29,061 nt of DNA from Acinetobacter sp. (GTDB lineage Bacteria; Pseudomonadota; Gammaproteobacteria; Pseudomonadales; Moraxellaceae): NCBI GenBank assembly GCA_030152275.1, contig JASLHF010000106.1, positions 1-29,061 on the forward strand, given 5' to 3'. Positions 24,165 to 29,061 of this stretch are shown here, one piece after another; position 1 is the stretch's first letter; each line of letters starts with the position of its first letter. Below the pieces are notes generated by a model. The model had not been told where the DNA came from. It saw nothing but the letters and a program-made list of their open reading frames with translations, and searched no databases. The position numbers and the translations under genes are program-made.

Positions 24165-24272
24165 GTGCAGCAGATTATTTTGCGCATAGTCTGTGCACCT
24201 GGCTATACGTGCATTCGGCACAGAGTTTGCTATTTTCTAGTCAAACTGAATCCGACTTTTGTATGTGCCTGC

Positions 24273-24300
24273 TTGGATTGTCATCGATTCAGGGTATAGT
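24273..24300 (+). promoter_or_regulatory. Putative sigma-70 promoter for ppc
   Basis: TTGGAT (24273-24278) and TATAGT (24295-24300) are separated by 16 bases. Transcription would start near 24307, about 24 bases before the chosen ATG. Confidence 0.5.
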
Positions 24301-24330
24301 CAAATTAAGGACCACCGGAGAATGCTAAAA

Positions 24331-27015
24331 ATGATTCAACAAATTGATGCTCCATTACGTGACGATGTGCGCTTGCTGGGCAATTTACTGGGCGAAACCC
24401 TCAAGCAGCACGCCGGACAAGATTTGTTTAATCAGGTCGAACAAATTCGCGCGCTGTCTAAAGGCGCCCGTGATGGACAGGCAGAAGCTGAAAAAGAACT
24501 GGAAAAATTATTTTTAAGCCTCGAAGATGATGAAATTCTGCCGCTCACCCGCGCCTTTACGCATTTTCTCAACTTTGCCAATATTGCCGAACAGTACCAT
24601 GTAGTGCGCAGCCGCCGGCAAAGCGAATTTGATGAAAGCGCGCCTTCACCAAATCCGCTGGATCATTTGCTGCAAAAATTCAAAGAACGTGAAATTTCCT
24701 CTGAAGCGCTGTATCAGCAAATTTGCGAACTTAAAATTGAATTGGTATTGACCGCGCATCCGACCGAAGTCAGCCGCCGCACCCTCATTCAAAAATATGA
24801 CGGCATTAATGACTGCCTGTTTAAATTTGACCAGCAAAAATTGACGCCGCGTGAACGCCAAGCAGTGCTGGATGATTTAAAACAGCTGATCTGCTCGGCA
24901 TGGCAGACCGATGAAATCCGCCAGCACCGCCCGACGCCTGTCGATGAAGCCAAATGGGGTTTTACCACCATTGAACAAACGCTGTGGAATGCGGTGCCAA
25001 AATTCATGCGTGAATTGGATGGCATGGTCGCTGAACATTGCGGCAAACCGCTGCCGCTGACCATTGCGCCAGTGCGGTTTGCTTCATGGATGGGCGGCGA
25101 CCGCGACGGCAACCCCAATGTGACCCACAATATTACTCAGGAAGTGCTGTGGCTGTCGCGATGGAAAGCGGCTGACCTCTATGTGCGCGATATAGAAGCG
25201 CTTCGCTGGGAATTGTCAATTGAACAATGCAGCCCTGAATTGCAAAAAGCGCTGGGCGGCAGCCATGCAGAACCTTACCGTGAATATTTGCGCGACACGC
25301 GCCAGCGTCTCAAAGCCACCCGCCACTGGCTGGCGGAAAAATTGCGCGGCAATGATGCAGACAGCAGCCAAGTGATTAAAAGTAAAGATGAACTGCTGCA
25401 GCCGCTTCTGCTCTGCTACCGTTCACTCATCGACTGTGGCCTGCCAGAGATCGCCAACGGCAAATTGCTCGACTTTATTCACCGCGTCAACTGTTTTGGC
25501 ATTGAACTGCTGAAGCTGGACATCCGTCAGGAATCTGGACGCCACCGCCAAGCGATTTCAGCGATTACTGAATATTTAGGCCTTGGCAATTTTGAAACGT
25601 GGACGGAACAGGCGCGTCAAAACTTCCTGCTGCAGGAACTGCAAAGCAAGCGCCCGCTCCTGCCTAAACATCTAAATGAGCCAAAGCAAAGCCTGATTGA
25701 ACATCCCGATGTACAGGAAGTCTTTGCCACCATGCGCACGCTGGCTGCACAGCCGCCGGAAAGCTTAGGCGCTTATATTATTTCCATGGCGGAATATCCA
25801 AGCGATGTGCTGGCAGTGCTGCTGCTGCAAAAAGAAGCCGGCATTCAGCAAGCGCTGCGCGTGGTGCCGCTGTTTGAAACCTTAAAAGACTTGGATGGCG
25901 CAGCCGCCACCATGCAGACACTGTTCAGCATGCACTGGTATAAGCAGCACATTCAGGGCAAGCATGAAGTCATGATTGGCTATTCCGACTCGGCCAAAGA
26001 TGCCGGTTTTATGTCTGCCAATTGGGCGCAGTACCGCGCGCAGGAAGAGCTGACTGATTTAGCGAAAAAACATGGCGTACAGCTGACCTTATTCCACGGC
26101 CGCGGAGGCTCCATCAGCCGCGGCGGCGCGCCAACTCAGCAAGCGCTGTTCTCACAGCCGCCGGGTTCAATTTCCGGCGCGATTCGTGTAACTGAACAAG
26201 GTGAAATGATTCGCTTCAAGTTTGGTTTGGAAGGCATTGCGCTGCAAAACTTGGAAATTTATACCGCAGCCACATTGGAAGCAACCCTGCTGCCGCCGCC
26301 AGAACCAAAACCGGAATGGCGTCAGCTCATGCACAGCATGACCGACCTGTCGGTACAGGTTTACCGCCAGACCGTACGTGAAAATCCGCATTTTGTGAAG
26401 TATTTACGTACTGTCACACCAGAACTGGAACTGCAAATGCTGCCGCTGGGCTCACGCCCTGCTAAACGTAAAGTCAGCGGCGGCATCGAATCACTGCGCG
26501 CCATTCCTTGGGTGTTTGCATGGACGCAAATTCGTTTAATGCTGCCGGCATGGCTGGGTACGGGCGCGGCGATTAATCAAGTGATTCAGCAAGGGCAAAA
26601 AGATACGCTGGATGAAATGCTGCAGCAGTGGCCGTATTTCCAAACCTTAATTGATATGCTGGAAATGGTGCTCTCCAAAGCCGACAGCCATGTGGCGCTG
26701 TATTATGAGTCGCATTTAACACAGGATGAAGACCTAAAAGTGCTGGGTGAAGAGCTGCGCCAGCGTTTGCGCGATGCAGTTCAGACCCTGCTGGCATTAA
26801 AAGGAGAGTCTAAACTGCTGAGCAGCAATGATGTGCTGGATCAGTCGATGAAAGTGCGCAAGCCTTATCTGCTGCCGCTGCATTTACTGCAAGCGGAGCT
26901 GATGAAGCGCCGCCGCGCATATCTGGCGGTGCGTCAAGCAGAAGATACACCTGTCGATCATGCGCTCATGGTCAGCATCGCCGGCATCGCGGCCGGCCTG
27001 CGCAATACCGGCTAA
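24331..27015 (+). CDS. ppc: Phosphoenolpyruvate carboxylase
   Basis: Anaplerotic enzyme that carboxylates phosphoenolpyruvate with bicarbonate to oxaloacetate. 894 aa from ATG 24331 (MIQQIDAPLRDDVRLLGNLLG), close to the 883 aa of E. coli Ppc. CGGAG ends 10 bases upstream; the ATG at 24322 is only one base from that sequence, and upstream in-frame starts add unrelated residues. Catalytic His143 in TAHPTEVSRR, the GGDRDGNP loop, Lys556 in YSDSAKDAG, and Arg591 in the mobile loop FHGRGGSISRGG. The C-terminus AGLRNTG is the conserved end that contacts the allosteric site. No frame disruption. Confidence 0.96.
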   Translation: MIQQIDAPLRDDVRLLGNLLGETLKQHAGQDLFNQVEQIRALSKGARDGQAEAEKELEKLFLSLEDDEILPLTRAFTHFLNFANIAEQYHVVRSRRQSEFDESAPSPNPLDHLLQKFKEREISSEALYQQICELKIELVLTAHPTEVSRRTLIQKYDGINDCLFKFDQQKLTPRERQAVLDDLKQLICSAWQTDEIRQHRPTPVDEAKWGFTTIEQTLWNAVPKFMRELDGMVAEHCGKPLPLTIAPVRFASWMGGDRDGNPNVTHNITQEVLWLSRWKAADLYVRDIEALRWELSIEQCSPELQKALGGSHAEPYREYLRDTRQRLKATRHWLAEKLRGNDADSSQVIKSKDELLQPLLLCYRSLIDCGLPEIANGKLLDFIHRVNCFGIELLKLDIRQESGRHRQAISAITEYLGLGNFETWTEQARQNFLLQELQSKRPLLPKHLNEPKQSLIEHPDVQEVFATMRTLAAQPPESLGAYIISMAEYPSDVLAVLLLQKEAGIQQALRVVPLFETLKDLDGAAATMQTLFSMHWYKQHIQGKHEVMIGYSDSAKDAGFMSANWAQYRAQEELTDLAKKHGVQLTLFHGRGGSISRGGAPTQQALFSQPPGSISGAIRVTEQGEMIRFKFGLEGIALQNLEIYTAATLEATLLPPPEPKPEWRQLMHSMTDLSVQVYRQTVRENPHFVKYLRTVTPELELQMLPLGSRPAKRKVSGGIESLRAIPWVFAWTQIRLMLPAWLGTGAAINQVIQQGQKDTLDEMLQQWPYFQTLIDMLEMVLSKADSHVALYYESHLTQDEDLKVLGEELRQRLRDAVQTLLALKGESKLLSSNDVLDQSMKVRKPYLLPLHLLQAELMKRRRAYLAVRQAEDTPVDHALMVSIAGIAAGLRNTG

Positions 27016-27027
27016 GGCTGCAGCAGC

Positions 27028-27063
27028 ATAAAAAAGCGCATCCCATGGGATGCGCTTTTTTAT
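27028..27063. terminator. 36-bp perfect palindrome, terminator after ppc
   Basis: Arms 27028-27045 and 27046-27063 are exact reverse complements over 18 bp with no spacer, with a GCGCATCCCA/TGGGATGCGC core flanked by six A and six T. It begins 13 bases after the ppc stop. The T run fits an intrinsic terminator, and the symmetry makes it work in either direction. Confidence 0.88.
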
Positions 27064-27185
27064 TGACCGATTATTCCAAAATTCACACATTTATTTATAA
27101 ACGGAATCAAAAAAAATTATAAATAGCGCGTAGAGGCCAGCAATGGATTACTTGCTGATTTAACGTTAATTTTAAACTTATAAAC

Positions 27186-27203
27186 TTTTACCATGCGGTA
27201 AAA
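27186..27203. promoter_or_regulatory. Palindromic operator candidate upstream of the NCS2 permease gene
   Basis: TTTTACC (27186-27192) and GGTAAAA (27197-27203) form perfect 7-bp arms around ATGC, about 110 bases before the permease start in an AT-rich leader. A second weaker pair, CAGCAA (27138-27143) and TTGCTG (27152-27157), lies upstream. No clear -35/-10 pair could be fixed. Confidence 0.45.
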
Positions 27204-27313
27204 TGTTATGAAAAGTCATAGAATTAATTTGAACACTTTTTTAATTTCAGTGATTAAATCTTTCAAAAAATAAGCGTATGATGTGCACAATTTATCTTTT
27301 GAGTGCTCATTTT

Positions 27314-28618
27314 ATGTCCAATTGGTTTCCCAAATGGCGCCCGTACGAAGGCAATATTGATGCACGTCCTGTTGGTACCAATGAGTACCTTCCGCCTGTG
27401 CAAAGTGTTGTATTGGGGATACAGCATGCCTTTGCAATGTTCGGTGCAACGGTTCTGGCGCCGTTCTTGATGGGTTTTGATGCCAATCTGGCGATTTTAA
27501 TGTCGGGCATCTGTACCATCCTGTTCTTCTTGATGACCGGTGGCCGCGTACCGAGTTATCTGGGTTCAAGCTTTGCCTTTATTGGTGTGGTGATTGCAGC
27601 CACCGGTTATGCCGCTTCAGGTACTGGCGCACCGAATGCCAATTTGGCTGTAGCTGCCGGCGGGATTATGGCCTGCGGTATTTTATATGCCATTTTTGGT
27701 TTTATCGTGATGGCAACCGGTACCCGTTGGATTGAAAAACTCATGCCGCCTGTGGTGACCGGTGCCGTGGTGATGATCATTGGTCTGAACCTTGCCCCAG
27801 TGACCATTAAAGGGGTTGCCGGCAATAACTTTAATATGTGGATGGCTTTGGTCACCGTACTGTGTATGGGTTCAATTGCAGTGTTCACTAAAGGTTTATT
27901 GCAGCGTCTACTGCTCTTGGTTGGCCTTCTGCTTGCGTACTTGGTGTACTACATCGTATCGAATGTGATGGGACATGGCACACCGATTAACTTTGTTCCG
28001 GTACAAGAAGCCGCTTGGTTTGGTGTTCCTCAATTCCATTCACCTGTTTTTGATTTCAATGCCATGCTGATCATTGCACCGATTGCTTTGATTTTGGTCG
28101 CTGAAAACTTAGGTCACATTAAAGCAGTCGGCGCGATGACAGGTGAAAATCTGGATCCGCACATTGGTAAAGCTTTTGTTGCTGATGGTGTAGCCACCAC
28201 CCTTTCAGGCGGTGTCGGCGGCCCGGGTATGACCACCTATGGTGAAAACATTGGCGTGATGGCAGTGACTCGCGTTTACTCAACCATCGTCTTTGTCTTT
28301 GCAGGTGTCTTTGCTATTTTCCTTGGTCTTTCACCGAAATTTGGCGCGATTATTCATACCATTCCGCAAGCGATTTTGACCGGTGCCTCTATTGTGGTAT
28401 TCGGTTTGATTACCATTGCCGGTGCCAAAATCTGGATTGAAAACAAAGTCGATTTCTCTAAGAACAAGAACCTGATGGTGGCTGCAGTGACCATTATATT
28501 AGGTACGGGTGACTTTGCATTACAATTCGGTAACTTCAATCTGGGTGGTATTGGTACCGCAACCTTTGCAGCCTTGATTTTGAACTGGTTCTTTAGCTTG
28601 GGCGATAAATCAGAATAA
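27314..28618 (+). CDS. NCS2-family nucleobase permease (UraA-like)
   Basis: Inner-membrane nucleobase:cation symporter of the NAT/NCS2 (SLC23) family, 434 aa from ATG 27314 (MSNWFPKWRPYEGN); the in-frame ATGs at 27278 and 27281 would add at most 12 residues and lack an RBS. About 14 membrane segments. The UraA substrate-site features are visible: Glu264 and His268 in VAENLGHIKAVG, and Glu311 in GGPGMTTYGENIG. These fit a uracil/pyrimidine (UraA or RutG) transporter better than a xanthine/urate one, but specificity is inferred. Codon use stands out from the neighbours: GGT, GTT, CGT and TTG are frequent where the rest of the window prefers GGC and CTG. No rut or pyrimidine-pathway genes adjoin. 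Confidence 0.88.
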   Translation: MSNWFPKWRPYEGNIDARPVGTNEYLPPVQSVVLGIQHAFAMFGATVLAPFLMGFDANLAILMSGICTILFFLMTGGRVPSYLGSSFAFIGVVIAATGYAASGTGAPNANLAVAAGGIMACGILYAIFGFIVMATGTRWIEKLMPPVVTGAVVMIIGLNLAPVTIKGVAGNNFNMWMALVTVLCMGSIAVFTKGLLQRLLLLVGLLLAYLVYYIVSNVMGHGTPINFVPVQEAAWFGVPQFHSPVFDFNAMLIIAPIALILVAENLGHIKAVGAMTGENLDPHIGKAFVADGVATTLSGGVGGPGMTTYGENIGVMAVTRVYSTIVFVFAGVFAIFLGLSPKFGAIIHTIPQAILTGASIVVFGLITIAGAKIWIENKVDFSKNKNLMVAAVTIILGTGDFALQFGNFNLGGIGTATFAALILNWFFSLGDKSE

Positions 28619-28672
28619 GTCTGAGCCAATTACAAAGCATAAAAAACGATTGAATAATATTGATTGAATTTT

Positions 28673-28700
28673 AAAAGCAGCCAATGGGCTGCTTTTTTTT
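28673..28700 (+). terminator. Rho-independent terminator after the permease gene
   Basis: A 10-bp stem (28673-28682 with 28687-28696; arm AAAAGCAGCC) around a 4-base loop, ending in eight T. It lies 55 bases after the permease stop and about 50 bases before the lysR start. Confidence 0.9.
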
Positions 28701-28714
28701 CTGCCTGATATTTG

Positions 28715-28735
28715 GGGTAAGATAAGCCATTACCC
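28715..28735. promoter_or_regulatory. Inverted repeat in front of the lysR-type gene
   Basis: GGGTAA (28715-28720) and TTACCC (28730-28735) are perfect 6-bp arms 9 bases apart, immediately upstream of the lysR Shine-Dalgarno. The GGTAA/TTACC half-site also occurs in the palindrome upstream of the permease. It may be an autoregulatory site. Confidence 0.4.
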
Positions 28736-28749
28736 GAGGATAGTGCTGC

Positions 28750-29061
28750 ATGCGACTGGATTTGTTCGACCTACAACTGATGCTGCATATTGTAGATACA
28801 GGCAGCCTAACCAAAGGCGCTGCGCGATCTGCTATTTCTTTACAAGCAGCCAGCGAACGAATAAAAAAACTCGAACAGCACTACCGCACGACCCTGTTTA
28901 TACGTCAAGCCAAAGGCGTAAAGCTCACCTTGGCTGGACAAACTTTTATGGAACATGCGCAGCAAATCTTGCGTCAAGGACAACAGCTTGAACAAGCCAT
29001 GCTGCCGTTTGCCGAAGGTCTAAGTTCCAGCATGACCTTATGGTGTAATTCTTCAGCGCAA
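28750..29061 (+). CDS. LysR-family transcriptional regulator, 5' part only
   Basis: The first 104 codons are inside the window; LysR proteins are usually about 290-310 aa. The ATG has GAGGA 9 bases upstream. The N-terminal winged helix is typical: MRLDLFDLQLMLHIVDTGSLTKGAARSAISLQAASERIKKLEQ, followed by the RQAKGVKLTLAGQTFMEHA turn and linker helix. The start of the effector domain (SSSMTLWCNSSAQ) is visible before the window ends. The target cannot be told; the upstream co-oriented permease is separated by a terminator, so a link is not implied. Confidence 0.85.
   Translation, partial: MRLDLFDLQLMLHIVDTGSLTKGAARSAISLQAASERIKKLEQHYRTTLFIRQAKGVKLTLAGQTFMEHAQQILRQGQQLEQAMLPFAEGLSSSMTLWCNSSAQ

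Noticed and set aside
1..29061. Frequent CTGCAG/CAGCTG hexamers, considered as an uptake or restriction-related signal
   Set aside because: Most fall in frame as Leu-Gln codons (CTG CAG) in coding sequence and reflect codon preference; no fixed strand bias or flanking extension was seen.
1..29061. Mobile elements, CRISPR arrays, tRNA/rRNA genes, toxin-antitoxin or phage-defence systems
   Set aside because: I looked for transposase and integrase signatures, regular spacer repeats, tRNA cloverleafs and small toxin-antitoxin pairs and saw none; gene content is housekeeping, envelope and efflux.

Overview
The window is ordinary-looking chromosome of a gammaproteobacterium, most probably an Acinetobacter (Moraxellaceae). 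The main support is the left end. It has a UDP-sugar 6-dehydrogenase (gna) transcribed away from a wza-wzb-wzc capsule-export operon that is followed directly by fkpA, which is the known edge of the Acinetobacter K locus. The protein sequences (894-aa Ppc, DnaJ, DapB, an O-oligosaccharyltransferase beside dapB/dnaJ) fit this too. I see no tRNA, rRNA, insertion sequence, integrase, CRISPR array or phage gene.

Layout. (1) 1-5101, edge of the capsule locus: gna (minus, cut by the window edge), an AT-rich divergent regulatory gap, then wza, wzb and wzc, closed by a terminator. (2) 5345-6806: two paralogous periplasmic FKBP-type prolyl isomerases in tandem with a terminator between them. (3) 7046-8186: a dienelactone hydrolase-family enzyme and a HIT protein. 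(4) 8395-11927: mutY, then a tightly packed run of an M23 peptidase lipoprotein, an unknown 81-aa protein, tag (3-methyladenine glycosylase I) and a zinc alcohol dehydrogenase, ending in a terminator shared with the convergent MocR-type regulator. (5) 11988-15507: the MocR regulator, a divergent small putative lipoprotein, a periplasmic START-domain protein and dapB. (6) 15702-19021: a PglL-type O-oligosaccharyltransferase/ligase facing dnaJ across a strong bidirectional terminator, then a small membrane protein. (7) 19155-24164: a two-gene RND efflux operon (adaptor lipoprotein plus pump, no outer-membrane channel gene) with a divergent TetR regulator. (8) 24331-29061: ppc, an NCS2 (UraA-like) permease, and the start of a LysR regulator cut by the window edge.

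How the genes work together. Gna makes an acidic sugar nucleotide. Wza, Wzb and Wzc form and cycle the trans-envelope capsule exporter. The PglL-like protein may attach the same lipid-linked glycan to proteins. The FKBPs serve periplasmic folding. MutY and Tag are base-excision repair glycosylases. DapB and Ppc feed lysine/peptidoglycan precursor synthesis and oxaloacetate supply.

I found no convincing new multi-gene system. The most useful non-coding observations are a clear sigma-32-type heat-shock promoter in front of dnaJ, several well-formed palindromes and paired repeats in promoter regions (gna, fkpA, mutY, mocR, RND/tetR, permease and lysR), and a permease gene whose codon use differs visibly from its neighbours. 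All functional calls come from reading the translated sequence; no database search was possible.
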